A DNA stretch of 64,000 nucleotides from Klenkia sp. PcliD-1-E (GTDB taxonomy: Bacteria > Actinomycetota > Actinomycetes > Mycobacteriales > Geodermatophilaceae), in the NCBI RefSeq assembly GCF_024124375.1, contig NZ_JAMXRZ010000006.1:1-64000 (forward strand), in the 5' to 3' direction. The notes beneath the pieces are model-generated. The model searched no databases. It was not told the origin of the DNA and saw only the letters and a program-made list of their open reading frames with translations. Of the stretch, positions 18,293 to 27,203 are shown piece after piece; the stretch's first letter is position 1, and each line of letters begins with the position of its first letter. Position numbers and translations under genes: made by a program.

Positions 18293-18889
18293 TCACCGGT
18301 CGGCGGGGGCGACCCGCGTGCGCCAGAACGCCTCGACCTGCGCGGCCAGCTCCTCCCGGGTGCCGTCGTTGTGCAGCAGGACGTCGGCGACGGCGGCCCG
18401 CTCCTCGTCGGTGGCCTGCCCGGCGATCCGCGCCCGCGCGTCGGCCTCCGTCATCCCCCGCTGCTCCAGCCGGGACAGCCGCACCGGCAGCGAGGCCTGC
18501 ACCACCACCACCAGGTCGTAGGAGCCGGCCTGCCCGGTCTCCACGAGCAGCGGCACGTCCTGGACCACCACGGCGTCCGGCGGGGCCGCGGCGACCAGCT
18601 CAGCGGCCCGTGCGCGCACCAGGGGGTGCACCAGTGAGTCGAGCCGGGCGCGTTGCTGCGGGTCGGCGAATACCACCGCGGCCAGCGCCGGGCGGTCCAG
18701 CGCCCCGTCAAGGCCGAGCACGCCGTCCCCGAACGCCTCCACGACCGCAGCCAGGCCCGGTGTCCCGGGGGCCACCACCTCCCGGGCGAGGACGTCGGCG
18801 TCCACCAGCACCGCGCCGTGCTCGACGAGCAGGGTGGCCACGGTGCTCTTGCCCGACCCGATGCCCCCGGTCAACCCGATCCTCAGCAT
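18293..18889 (-). CDS. coaE: Dephospho-CoA kinase
   Basis: CoaE (198 aa) phosphorylates dephospho-CoA in the last step of coenzyme A synthesis. The P-loop GGIGSGKS is at 8-15, followed by [17 protein letters not shown] and DVPLLVE, the usual substrate regions. Unlike the M. tuberculosis and Streptomyces proteins, there is no C-terminal GrpB/UPF0157 domain; the gene stops at the normal short CoaE length. ATG 18889 has a GAGG upstream. It lies next to rpsA and polA as in mycobacteria. Confidence 0.95.
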   Translation of the reverse strand: MLRIGLTGGIGSGKSTVATLLVEHGAVLVDADVLAREVVAPGTPGLAAVVEAFGDGVLGLDGALDRPALAAVVFADPQQRARLDSLVHPLVRARAAELVAAAPPDAVVVQDVPLLVETGQAGSYDLVVVVQASLPVRLSRLEQRGMTEADARARIAGQATDEERAAVADVLLHNDGTREELAAQVEAFWRTRVAPADR

Positions 18890-19063
18890 GGGCCGAACCC
18901 TCGCACACGAGGCCGCTCGACCACCTGCGGTCACGATCCGGTCACGACCGGCTCGTGTGCCCCAGCAGTCCGGCGCGTCGCACCAGTCACACGCGCCCCA
19001 CGACCTAGGTTCTGCTCCGACGCCCCACGGATCGGGGCGCCACGCAGAGAGGCAGGCACCACG

Positions 19064-19333
19064 ATGTCCCGTTCCACGACGCCGGAGCCCGCGGCCACGG
19101 CGGGCCGCCCCGCCCCGGGCCGGCACCGCTTCGACGTCCCGGGCGGCGTGCGCTGCGCCGACCTCCCCGCCGTCGCCGCGCGTCTGCAGCGGTCGTCCGC
19201 GCCCCGCACCGGCCTGCTCACGCTGCTGCGTGCGCTGCTGCCCTCGGTGCCCGCCGGCCGGCACACCTGGGACTTCCTGAACAACGCCGGTGGCCGTCCC
19301 CGGTCGGCGTTCGCGATCATCCTCAGCCTCTGA
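19064..19333 (+). CDS. Small uncharacterised protein
   Basis: I do not recognise this 89-residue protein. It has a low-complexity start (Ser/Thr/Pro/Ala), then [21 protein letters not shown], an Arg/Leu-rich middle and a hydrophobic end, FAIILSL. No membrane helix or signal peptide is clear. GAGAGGCAGG lies 8-15 bases before the ATG. It has its own hairpin terminator 28 bases downstream and stands alone between coaE and rpsA, which argues for a real transcription unit. It may be a small lineage-specific peptide. Confidence 0.55.
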   Translation: MSRSTTPEPAATAGRPAPGRHRFDVPGGVRCADLPAVAARLQRSSAPRTGLLTLLRALLPSVPAGRHTWDFLNNAGGRPRSAFAIILSL

Positions 19334-19360
19334 ACCCCGGGCCGGCGCTGCCGGTCCGCC

Positions 19361-19390
19361 GTCCCCGTCCGGTCCGCACCGGACGGGGAC
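19361..19390 (+). terminator. Hairpin after the small protein gene
   Basis: A perfect 13-base stem (19361-19373 with 19378-19390) has a CCGC loop, 28 bases after the stop at 19333. Confidence 0.65.
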
Positions 19391-19428
19391 GTCGGCGTGC
19401 CCTGGGCCGACCGGGCACGCCGAACGGC

Positions 19429-19464
19429 GGAGCGCCGCCCACCCCGGAGGGTGGACGGCGCTCC
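19429..19464 (-). terminator. Hairpin after rpsA
   Basis: A 16-base stem with one mismatch (19429-19444 with 19449-19464) and a 4-base loop lies about 38 bases beyond the rpsA stop. A second 10-base hairpin sits at 19393-19422. Confidence 0.6.
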
Positions 19465-19501
19465 GTCGGTCGTGCGGTCCCGCGCGGTCAGCGCGGTGCG
19501 G

Positions 19502-20983
19502 TCACTCGCCGCCGGCGAGCTTGGCCCGCAGGGCCGCCAGCGCCTCGTCGGAGGCCAGCGTGCCGCCGCCGGAGGACGAGGTGGTGGACGAGCCGGCCTC
19601 GACCGGGGCGTCGCTGGAGTAGCTGCCACCGGCCGCAGCCTCGGCGTCGGCCTCGCGGGCCGCGACGATCTGCTTCTGGTGCGCCTCGAAGCGGGCCTGG
19701 GCCTCGGCGTACTGCCGCTCCCACGTCTCGCGGGCCTCGTCGTAGCCCTCGAGCCACTCGCCGGTCTCGGCGTCGAAGCCCTCGGGGTAGACGTAGTTGC
19801 CCTGCTCGTCGTAGGACGCGGCCATGCCGTAGGCGGCCGGGTCGAACTGGTCGTCCTCGGCGATGACGCCCTCGTTGGCCTGCTTCAGCGACAGCGAGAT
19901 GCGGCGGCGGTCCAGGTCGATGTCGATGACCTTGACCAGGATCTCGTCGCCGACCTGGGCGACCTGCTCGGGGATCTCGACGTGGCGCTCGGCCAGCTCC
20001 GAGATGTGCACCAGACCCTCGATGCCCTCGTCGACGCGCACGAACGCACCGAAGGGCACCAGCTTGGTGACCTTGCCGGGCACGACCTGCCCGATCTGGT
20101 GCGTACGGGCGAACTGGCGCCACGGGTCCTCCTGCGTCGCCTTCAGCGACAGGGAGACCCGCTCGCGGTCCAGGTCGACGTCGAGGACCTCGACGGTGAC
20201 CTCCTGACCGACCTCGACGACCTCGGAGGGGTGGTCGATGTGCTTCCAGGACAGCTCGGAGACGTGCACCAGGCCGTCGACGCCACCCAGGTCCACGAAC
20301 GCACCGAAGTTGACGATCGAGGAGACCTGGCCGCTGCGGACCTGGCCCTTGGCGAGCTTGTTGAGGAACTCGCTGCGCACCTCGGACTGGGTCTGCTCCA
20401 GCCACTGGCGGCGGGACAGCACCACGTTGTTGCGGTTCTTGTCCAGCTCGATGATCTTCGCCTCGAGCTCGCGGCCCACGTAGGGCTGCAGGTCGCGGAC
20501 GCGACGCATCTCGACCAGCGAGGCGGGGAGGAACCCGCGCAGGCCGATGTCGAGGATCAGGCCGCCCTTGACGACCTCGATGACGGTGCCGGTGACGACC
20601 TCGTCGGCTTCCTTCTTCGCCTCGATCGTGCCCCAGGCGCGCTCGTACTGCGCGCGCTTCTTGGACAGGATCAGCCGGCCTTCCTTGTCCTCCTTCTGGA
20701 GGACGAGGGCTTCCACCTCGTCGCCGACGGTGACGACCTCGTTGGGGTCGACGTCGTGCTTGATGGACAGCTCGCGCGAGGGGATGACGCCCTCGGTCTT
20801 GTAGCCGATGTCCAGCAGCACCTCGTCGCGGTCGACCTTGACGATGACGCCCTCGACGATGTCGCCGTCGTTGAAGTACTTGATCGTCTGGTCGATGGCC
20901 GCGAGGAAGTCCTCTTCGGTGCCGATGTCGTTCACGGCGACCTGCGGGGTGGTGCTGTCGGGACGGACCTGGGTGGAGGTCAT
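19502..20983 (-). CDS. rpsA: 30S ribosomal protein S1
   Basis: S1 (493 aa) unfolds mRNA and aids initiation on the small subunit. Four S1 RNA-binding domains are visible: DIVEGVIVKVDRDEVLLDIG, VVTGTVIEVVKGGLILDIG, VRSGQVSSIVNFGAFVDLG and VVPGKVTKLVPFGAFVRVD. This is the actinobacterial arrangement (E. coli has six). A C-terminal Glu/Ala-rich then Ser/Gly-rich tail follows. The ATG is at 20983. A promoter about 130 bases upstream (21119-21148) gives a leader typical of ribosomal protein genes. Confidence 0.97.
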   Translation of the reverse strand: MTSTQVRPDSTTPQVAVNDIGTEEDFLAAIDQTIKYFNDGDIVEGVIVKVDRDEVLLDIGYKTEGVIPSRELSIKHDVDPNEVVTVGDEVEALVLQKEDKEGRLILSKKRAQYERAWGTIEAKKEADEVVTGTVIEVVKGGLILDIGLRGFLPASLVEMRRVRDLQPYVGRELEAKIIELDKNRNNVVLSRRQWLEQTQSEVRSEFLNKLAKGQVRSGQVSSIVNFGAFVDLGGVDGLVHVSELSWKHIDHPSEVVEVGQEVTVEVLDVDLDRERVSLSLKATQEDPWRQFARTHQIGQVVPGKVTKLVPFGAFVRVDEGIEGLVHISELAERHVEIPEQVAQVGDEILVKVIDIDLDRRRISLSLKQANEGVIAEDDQFDPAAYGMAASYDEQGNYVYPEGFDAETGEWLEGYDEARETWERQYAEAQARFEAHQKQIVAAREADAEAAAGGSYSSDAPVEAGSSTTSSSGGGTLASDEALAALRAKLAGGE

Positions 20984-21118
20984 GTGGTCGAGTGCTCCGG
21001 ACGGGGGGTGTGGAGGGACAGGGACGACCCACGACCGACCGGCCGTGGACCACGGGAGAGGCTCGGGAGAGAACCCGCACGGGAGGGGGCTCAGCGCACA
21101 GACCTCTGGCGCCCCGCC

Positions 21119-21148
21119 ATCGTACGCACCCGGCCGGGGCAGGGTCCA
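21119..21148 (-). promoter_or_regulatory. Candidate rpsA promoter
   Basis: On the minus strand TGGACC (-35, 21148-21143) and TACGAT (-10, 21124-21119) are separated by 18 bases. The predicted leader of about 130 bases holds no other gene. Confidence 0.5.
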
Positions 21149-21190
21149 CCGCCCTCCGGCCCTGCGCCGGCGCCGTGCCAGGATGCCCGG

Positions 21191-22030
21191 ATGGCCGCCG
21201 TCCCGCTCCCCCTGGCCGATGACGGCTACCCCCGGGCCGGCGGGGTGGAGCGGCGCGCGGTGTCCGACGCGGAGTCGGTGCGGGCCAACCGCGGCTGGTG
21301 GGACGCAGCAGCACCGGCCTACCTGGCCGAGCACGGCGCCGACCTCGGCGACGCCGACTTCCTCTGGGGGCCCGAGGGGCTGCGGGAGCACGACGCGCAC
21401 CTGCTGGGGGACGTCGCCGGGCGGCGGGTGCTGGAGGTGGGTTGCGGCTCCGCCCCCTGCGCCCGCTGGCTCACCGCGGCAGGAGCGCAGGTGGTGGCGC
21501 TGGACCTGTCGGCGGGGATGCTGGCCCGGGCGCGGGAGCTGAACGCGACCACCGGCCTGTCGCCCGCCCTGCTGCAGGCCGACGTGGGTGCGCTGCCCCT
21601 GGCCGAGGACGCCGTGGACCTGGCCTGCTCGGCGTTCGGCGGGCTGCCGTTCGTCGCCGACGTCCGGGGGGCGCTGCGCGAGGTGGCCCGGGTGCTGCGG
21701 CCCGGTGGCCGCTTCGTGGCCTCGGTGAACCACCCGCTGCGCTGGCCGTTCCCCGACTCCCCCGACCCGGCCGACCTGTCCGTGGTGGGCTCCTACTTCG
21801 ACCGGACGCCGTACGTGGAGACCGACGGCGCGGGCACGGTGACCTACGTCGAGCACCACCGCACCGTGGGCGACTGGGTGCGCGACGTGGTGGCCGCCGG
21901 GTTCGTGCTCACCGACCTGCTCGAGCCGGAGTGGACGCCGGGCCGTACGCAGACGTGGGGGCAGTGGTCACCGGCGCGGGGGGCGCTCATCCCCGGGACG
22001 CTGGTCCTGGTGTGCGACCTGCCGGGCTGA
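21191..22030 (+). CDS. Class I SAM-dependent methyltransferase
   Basis: The protein (279 aa) has the Rossmann methyltransferase core: motif I VLEVGCGSAPCARWL near 79-93, ALDLSAGML (post I) and LREVARVLRPGGRFVASV (motif III). The substrate is not apparent. The N-terminus (SVRANRGWWDAAAPAYLAEHG) is the standard lead-in of Methyltransf_11 proteins in actinobacteria. The 3' end overlaps the convergent hydrolase gene by 44 bases. ATG 21191 is the most likely start. Confidence 0.9.
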   Translation: MAAVPLPLADDGYPRAGGVERRAVSDAESVRANRGWWDAAAPAYLAEHGADLGDADFLWGPEGLREHDAHLLGDVAGRRVLEVGCGSAPCARWLTAAGAQVVALDLSAGMLARARELNATTGLSPALLQADVGALPLAEDAVDLACSAFGGLPFVADVRGALREVARVLRPGGRFVASVNHPLRWPFPDSPDPADLSVVGSYFDRTPYVETDGAGTVTYVEHHRTVGDWVRDVVAAGFVLTDLLEPEWTPGRTQTWGQWSPARGALIPGTLVLVCDLPG

Positions 22031-23657
22031 CCGGCAGCAGCAGCCGCGACGCCCCGCCCGCGACGGAGACCGTGCGGGTGGACCGCACGGTGCGCACCGC
22101 TGTCTCCGGTGGCTCCCCGGTACCGGTGTTGCGCGCCCAGTGCGGGTGGGAGGAGCCGGCCACGACCAGCCGGAGCCGGGACCCCGCGGGGAACCGGTGG
22201 GCGACGGCGTCCAGCTCCAGGCGCAGCGTGCCGCCGGCCGGGTCCGTGCCCGGGTCGCCGGGGACCAGCCGCAGGTAGCCGTCGCTGACGTTGCGGGACC
22301 GGCCACGGCGGTCGACCCGGGACAGCCGGACGGCGACGTCGACGTGGCCGACGTCGCTGCCGTGGTGCAGCTCCAGGACGGGCCGGCCCAGGACCTCGAG
22401 GTCGGCCGGGAGCGGCTCGGAGAACCAGGCGGCGACGTCGTCGCGGCCGGCCAGCGCGGTGTCGTCGGCGTAGCCGCCGCTGCGGTTGTCCAGCAGCCGG
22501 CCGCCGACGCTCGGGGTGGGCTCGGCGGGGTCGGCGACGAAGGTGGCGGGGGGTGCGTCCTCCCCGGGGGCCGTGTCGGACAGGCGCCCGCCGCCGGCGA
22601 GGAAGACCGTCCGCTGCTCGGTGGCCGGCGGCCAGTCCGGCATCCACCGCCACTCCCCTGCCCCGGTGACGTGGACGTGCACGCGCGCCGGGCGGGACCG
22701 CGGACCCGTCCCGGCCAGGTGCTCGCCGAGCCAGTCCAGCGACTCACGGGTGATGAGCCCGCCGCCGCGGGAGAGGGTCTCGGTGTGGGTCCAGGGACCC
22801 ACCGTGAGCGCGACGTCCGCGCCGGCGTCCCTCAACCTCAGGTACTGGTCGAGGGTCTGCTCCAGGAACAGGTCCTGCCAGCCGCCGATCAGCAGGACCG
22901 GGACACCGGACCGGTCCAGGGCCCGGTCGAGCTGGACGGGGGTCCACCACGGGTCGCTGCGGTCGGGGTGGGCCACCCAGTCGCGGTACCAGCGCCCGCG
23001 GCCGGCGAGCAGCCGCTCCCCGGCGTCCCCGAGCGGGAGGGCGTCCAGCGCGGGCCCGAGCCGGCGGGGCCCGGTGACCTGGCGGAGGAGGCCACGCAGC
23101 CGGCCGGGGTCCTCCTGGTGGGCGACCAGGTCGCTCCAGCCGAGGAAGTCGTTGACGGTGAAGGCACCGGTGCCCCAGGTGGCGCGGGAGAAGTCGTGCG
23201 GCCCGACGAGGACGACGGAGGCCGCGAGGTCCTCGGGCGGGTCGGCGAGCAGGGCCCACTGCGTGAAGCCGAGGTAGGACAGGCCGACGGTGCCGAAGCT
23301 GCCGGTGTACCAGGGTTGGGCGCGCAGCCAGGCGACGGTGTCGGCGCCGTCGTCGACCTCGCGGAACATCGGCTGGAACTCGTCGCCGGACCCGTAGGTG
23401 CCCCGCACGCTCTGGAACACCACCTGGTAGCCGCGGGCGGCGAAGGCGGTGGCGAAGAACAGCGAGAAGGGGAACCCCCGGCCGTAGGGTCCGCGCACCA
23501 GCAGCGTGCCCCGCACCGGGCCGTCGGGTGAGTACCGGTCGGCGACCAGCTGCACGCCGTCCCGCATCGGCACCCTCAACCCGCGCTCGACGGTGTAGGC
23601 GGAGGTCGCCGGCGGCAACCCCAGCACCCGGGACGCCACCCGGTCCACAAGCCTCAT
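21987..23657 (-). CDS. CocE/NonD family hydrolase (X-Pro dipeptidyl-peptidase-like)
   Basis: The protein (556 aa) is an alpha/beta hydrolase of the CocE/NonD family. The nucleophile elbow is GLSYLG, the Asp is probably in LIGGWQDLFLEQT and the His in GPWTHTE. A C-terminal jelly-roll domain (X-Pro dipeptidyl-peptidase C-terminal type) follows from about 340. Related enzymes cleave cocaine esters, glutaryl-7-ACA or prolyl dipeptides, so the substrate cannot be assigned. A GGGGAGGA ribosome site precedes ATG 23657. No signal peptide is evident. Confidence 0.88.
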   Translation of the reverse strand: MRLVDRVASRVLGLPPATSAYTVERGLRVPMRDGVQLVADRYSPDGPVRGTLLVRGPYGRGFPFSLFFATAFAARGYQVVFQSVRGTYGSGDEFQPMFREVDDGADTVAWLRAQPWYTGSFGTVGLSYLGFTQWALLADPPEDLAASVVLVGPHDFSRATWGTGAFTVNDFLGWSDLVAHQEDPGRLRGLLRQVTGPRRLGPALDALPLGDAGERLLAGRGRWYRDWVAHPDRSDPWWTPVQLDRALDRSGVPVLLIGGWQDLFLEQTLDQYLRLRDAGADVALTVGPWTHTETLSRGGGLITRESLDWLGEHLAGTGPRSRPARVHVHVTGAGEWRWMPDWPPATEQRTVFLAGGGRLSDTAPGEDAPPATFVADPAEPTPSVGGRLLDNRSGGYADDTALAGRDDVAAWFSEPLPADLEVLGRPVLELHHGSDVGHVDVAVRLSRVDRRGRSRNVSDGYLRLVPGDPGTDPAGGTLRLELDAVAHRFPAGSRLRLVVAGSSHPHWARNTGTGEPPETAVRTVRSTRTVSVAGGASRLLLPVSPAGRTPGPASRG

Positions 23658-23714
23658 GCCCGCATCCTCCCCCTCATCCGGACCTGCTGCGGAGCAGGTG
23701 CATCCACTGCAGCG

Positions 23715-23748
23715 ACCCTTCCTCCGGGCCGTGGCAGGGAGGAAGGGT
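23715..23748 (-). terminator. Hairpin after polA
   Basis: An 11-base perfect stem (23715-23725 with 23738-23748) with a 12-base loop lies 37 bases beyond the polA stop. Confidence 0.55.
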
Positions 23749-23784
23749 CCGCGGGACGGGTCGACCCACCCCGTGGACGCCGAC

Positions 23785-26526
23785 TCAGTGCGCCGCGGCG
23801 TCCCAGCTCTGGCCCACACCCACCGAGACGTCCAGGGCCACCGACAGGTCGGCTGCGCCGGCCATCTGGGTGCGGACCAGCTCCTCCAGCTCCTCGCGCT
23901 CCCCCGGGGCGACCTCCAGCACGAGCTCGTCGTGCACCTGCAGCAGCATCCGGCTGGCCAGGCCGCGCTCGGCGATCGCACGCTCGACGTCGAGCATCGC
24001 GACCTTGATGACGTCGGCGGCCGAACCCTGGATGGGGGCGTTGAGCGCCATCCGCTCGGCCATGTCGCGGCGCTGCTTGTTGTCGCTGGTGAGGTCGGGC
24101 AGGTACCGGCGGCGGCCCATGGTCGTCTGGGTGTACCCGGTCTGCCGGGCGTCGTCGACGACGGTGTCGAGGTAGTCGCGGATGCCGCCGAAGCGCTCGA
24201 AGTAGGCCTGCATCTGCACGCGGGCCTCCTCCGGGGTGATCTTCAGCTGCTGGGACAGGCCGTAGGCGCTCAACCCGTAGGCCAGGCCGTAGCTCATCGC
24301 CTTGATCCGGCGGCGCATCTCGGGGTCGACCTGCTCGAGGGGGATGTCGAAGGCGCGGGCGGCGACGAAGGTGTGCAGGTCCTCCCCCGACGTGAACGCC
24401 TCGATCAGCCCGGCGTCCTCGGACAGGTGGGCCATGATCCGCATCTCGATCTGGCTGTAGTCGGCGGTCATCAGCGACTCGTAGCCCGCGCCGACCACGA
24501 ACGCCTGCCGGATGCGGCGGCCCTCGGCCGACCGGATCGGGATGTTCTGCAGGTTGGGGTCGGTGGAGGACAGCCGGCCGGTGGCGGCGATGGTCTGCTG
24601 GAACGTGGTGTGGATGCGTCCGGCGTCGTCGACCATCGGGATGAGGCCGTCGATGACGGTGCGCAGCCGGGTGACGTCGCGGTGCCGCAGCAGCGCCTCG
24701 AGGAACGGGTGCGGGCTGGTCTCCTGCAGCCAGGCCAGCGCGTCGGCGTCGGTGGTGTAGCCGGTCTTGTTCTTCTTGGTCTTGGGCAGGCCGAGCTGGT
24801 CGAACAGCACCGCCTGCAGCTGCTTGGGCGAACCCAGGTTGATCTCGGTGCCGATGGCCTCGTAGGCGTCGGCCGCGGCCTCGGCGACCTTGCCGGCGAA
24901 CTCCGACTGCAGGTCGTGCAGCAGCTCCAGGTCGGCGGCGATGCCGCGGGCCTCCATGCGCGCGAGCACCTTGGTCAGCGGCAGCTCCAGGCCGGTGAGC
25001 AGCTGGTCGCCGCCCTTCTGCCCCAGCAGCTGCTCGAGGGCGTCGGAGAGGTCGTTGACGGCGACGGCCTTGCGGGCGTCGGACACGGCGGCCTCGCGGG
25101 CCAGGTCGGCCTCGGTGGGGCCCATCCCGTCGAGGGTGAGCTGCTGGTCGGCGGGGGCCGCCTCGGCGAGCTCGCGCCGCAGGTAGCGGACGGACAGGTC
25201 GGCGAGGTCGAAGGACCGCTGCCCGGGCAGGGCGAGGTAGGCGGCGAGCGCGGTGTCGCTGACCTCGCCCTCGAGCTCCCACCCCCGGGCCCACACGGCC
25301 AGCAGCGGGCCCTTCTCCTCGTGCACGACCTTGGGCACGGCGGGGTCGGCCAGCCAGGCGGCCAGGGCCTGCTCGTCGGCGGTGTCGAGGTCGGGGCCGA
25401 GGTCGACGAAGACGGTGTGGTCGTCGGCGGCGGCCAGCGCGATGCCGGTCAGCTCCCCGGTGCCCCGGCCCCAGCGCCCGCGGAAGACGACGCCGGTGTG
25501 CCCGGCCCGCCCGTGCGAGTCCAGCCAGCCGGCCAGCTCCCCGGCGGCCACCTCGTCGACGGTGACCTCGAACCCGCCGTCGACCTCGGGCTCGGCGCTG
25601 GACAGCGTGGCGAAGAGCCGGTCGCGCAGCACCCGGAACTGCAGGTTGTCGAAGAGGGTGTGCACCTCGTTGCGGTCCCACGGCCGGACGGCGAGGTCGG
25701 TGGGGTGCAGCTCGAGGGCGACCGTGCGGTCGAGCTCGGTGAGCCGCCGGTTCTGCAGCACCGAGGACAGGTGCTCGCGCAGCTTCTCCCCCACCTTGCC
25801 CTTGACGGTGTCGACCTGGTCGACCAGCGCGTCGAGGGAGCCGTACTCGCGGACCCACTTGGCGGCGGTCTTCTCCCCCACGCTCGGGATGCCGGGCAGG
25901 TTGTCGGAGGGGTCGCCGCGCAGGGCCGCGAAGTCGGGGTACTGCACCGGGCTCAGGCCGTACTTCTCCTCGACCGCCTCCGGGGTGAACCGGGTCAGGT
26001 CGGAGACCCCCTTGCGGGGGTAGAGCACCGTGACGTGCTCGCCCACCAGCTGCAGCGCGTCGCGGTCACCTGTGCAGATGAGCACGTCCATGCCGGACTC
26101 GACGGCCTGCACGGTCAGGGTGGCGATGACGTCGTCGGCCTCGTACCCCTCGGCGGTGAGCACCGGGACGTGCAGGGCGGCCAGCACCTCCTGGATCAAG
26201 GAGACCTGACCGCGGAAGTCGGTGGGGCTCTCGGAGCGGTTGGCCTTGTACTCGGCGTAGATCTCGCTGCGGAAGGTCTTGCGGCCGACGTCGAAGGCCA
26301 CGGCCAGGTGCGTCGGCGACTCGTCGCGCAGCACGTTGATCAGCATCGAGGTGAAGCCGTAGACGGCGTTGGTGGGCTGCCCGGTGGTGGTGGAGAAGTT
26401 CTCCACCGGCAGCGCGAAGAAGGCCCGGTAGGCCAGGGAGTGGCCGTCGAGCAGCAGCAGCCGCGGACGCCGGCCCTCGGGGGCCGCGGTGGATGGGGAG
26501 GCCGTCTCGGACACCGGTGCGCTCAT
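23785..26526 (-). CDS. polA: DNA polymerase I
   Basis: Pol I (913 aa) fills gaps and removes RNA primers. The N-terminal 5' nuclease domain (LLLLDGHSLAYRAFFALP to about 330) and the C-terminal polymerase are complete: motif A MTADYSQIEMR, motif B RRRIKAMSYGLAYG and motif C QVHDELVLEV. The middle domain lacks the DxE residues of the 3'-5' exonuclease (the matching stretch reads TGVVFRGRWGRG), so proofreading is expected to be absent, as in mycobacterial PolA. ATG 26526 has no ribosome site but follows a TACGAT box by 7 bases, suggesting leaderless initiation. Confidence 0.96.
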   Translation of the reverse strand: MSAPVSETASPSTAAPEGRRPRLLLLDGHSLAYRAFFALPVENFSTTTGQPTNAVYGFTSMLINVLRDESPTHLAVAFDVGRKTFRSEIYAEYKANRSESPTDFRGQVSLIQEVLAALHVPVLTAEGYEADDVIATLTVQAVESGMDVLICTGDRDALQLVGEHVTVLYPRKGVSDLTRFTPEAVEEKYGLSPVQYPDFAALRGDPSDNLPGIPSVGEKTAAKWVREYGSLDALVDQVDTVKGKVGEKLREHLSSVLQNRRLTELDRTVALELHPTDLAVRPWDRNEVHTLFDNLQFRVLRDRLFATLSSAEPEVDGGFEVTVDEVAAGELAGWLDSHGRAGHTGVVFRGRWGRGTGELTGIALAAADDHTVFVDLGPDLDTADEQALAAWLADPAVPKVVHEEKGPLLAVWARGWELEGEVSDTALAAYLALPGQRSFDLADLSVRYLRRELAEAAPADQQLTLDGMGPTEADLAREAAVSDARKAVAVNDLSDALEQLLGQKGGDQLLTGLELPLTKVLARMEARGIAADLELLHDLQSEFAGKVAEAAADAYEAIGTEINLGSPKQLQAVLFDQLGLPKTKKNKTGYTTDADALAWLQETSPHPFLEALLRHRDVTRLRTVIDGLIPMVDDAGRIHTTFQQTIAATGRLSSTDPNLQNIPIRSAEGRRIRQAFVVGAGYESLMTADYSQIEMRIMAHLSEDAGLIEAFTSGEDLHTFVAARAFDIPLEQVDPEMRRRIKAMSYGLAYGLSAYGLSQQLKITPEEARVQMQAYFERFGGIRDYLDTVVDDARQTGYTQTTMGRRRYLPDLTSDNKQRRDMAERMALNAPIQGSAADVIKVAMLDVERAIAERGLASRMLLQVHDELVLEVAPGEREELEELVRTQMAGAADLSVALDVSVGVGQSWDAAAH

Positions 26527-26533
26527 CGCGGCC

Positions 26534-26539
26534 ATCGTA
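26534..26539 (-). promoter_or_regulatory. Leaderless -10 box for polA
   Basis: TACGAT on the minus strand, 7 bases, then ATG at 26526. It is back to back with the thioesterase box at 26573. Confidence 0.55.
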
Positions 26540-26572
26540 TGGCTGGGGTACGACAAGGCCCGGGCCGCTGGT

Positions 26573-26578
26573 TAGCGT
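26573..26578 (+). promoter_or_regulatory. Leaderless -10 box for the thioesterase gene
   Basis: TAGCGT, 7 bases, then GTG at 26586. No ribosome site is present. Confidence 0.5.
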
Positions 26579-26585
26579 GCCCGAC

Positions 26586-26987
26586 GTGAGCACTCCCCGC
26601 CCCGACTGGGCGCCCGCCGACCTCAGCCCCCTGGACGCCAAGCTGGGCATCGAGATCGTGGACTTCGACCCCGACCGGCTGGTGGCCACGATGCCGGTGG
26701 CGGGCAACGAGCAGCCCTTCGGCCTGCTGCACGGCGGAGCCACCTGCGCGCTCGCCGAGACCGTCGGCTCCTGGGCGGGCGCGCTGCACGCGGGGCCGGG
26801 CGGCCAGGTGGTCGGCGTCGAGCTGAACGTGAGCTACCTGCGGGGGGCCACCGGGGGGACGGTCACCGCGGTCTGCACCCCGGTGCGGCGGGGCCGGACG
26901 CTGGCCACCTTCCTCATCCAGGTCACCGACGACGCGGGCCGGCCCACGGCCAGCGCGCGGCTGACCACGATGGTGCGCAGCCGCTGA
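26586..26987 (+). CDS. PaaI-type hotdog-fold thioesterase
   Basis: The protein (133 aa) is a single hotdog-domain acyl-CoA thioesterase. The active-site helix is GLLHGGATCALAETVGSWAG, preceded by LGIEIVDFDPDRLVATMPV and followed by VVGVELNVSYLRGATGG. The substrate is probably an aromatic or medium-chain acyl-CoA, but this is not resolved. GTG 26586 is chosen because of the TAGCGT box 7 bases upstream; GTG 26577 would add three codons. It is divergent from polA, a common actinobacterial arrangement. Confidence 0.88.
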   Translation: MSTPRPDWAPADLSPLDAKLGIEIVDFDPDRLVATMPVAGNEQPFGLLHGGATCALAETVGSWAGALHAGPGGQVVGVELNVSYLRGATGGTVTAVCTPVRRGRTLATFLIQVTDDAGRPTASARLTTMVRSR

Positions 26988-27100
26988 TCCATCCCCGAGG
27001 GCCCGAGCGCGCCCGGGTCGCACCGGCTGAGCCCGGTCCGGTAGGTCGCAGTTGTGTCACGGGACACGTCCGGGGACCCAGGACCGTCACACAGGTGGGC

Positions 27101-27106
27101 TAGGGT
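27101..27106 (+). promoter_or_regulatory. Candidate -10 box for the liv operon
   Basis: TAGGGT lies about 98 bases before the livH start, inside the 216-base gap after the thioesterase. No convincing -35 is seen. A TGTC-N4-GACA dyad lies about 40 bases upstream (27056-27067). Confidence 0.35.
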
Positions 27107-27203
27107 CCGCACCCGATCGTCCTGCGGTCACCGGCCGTCCACCGGGCCACCCCCGGCCGGGCACCGGCGTCCGCACCCCCCCACCGACGGCCCAGGAGGT
27201 CGA

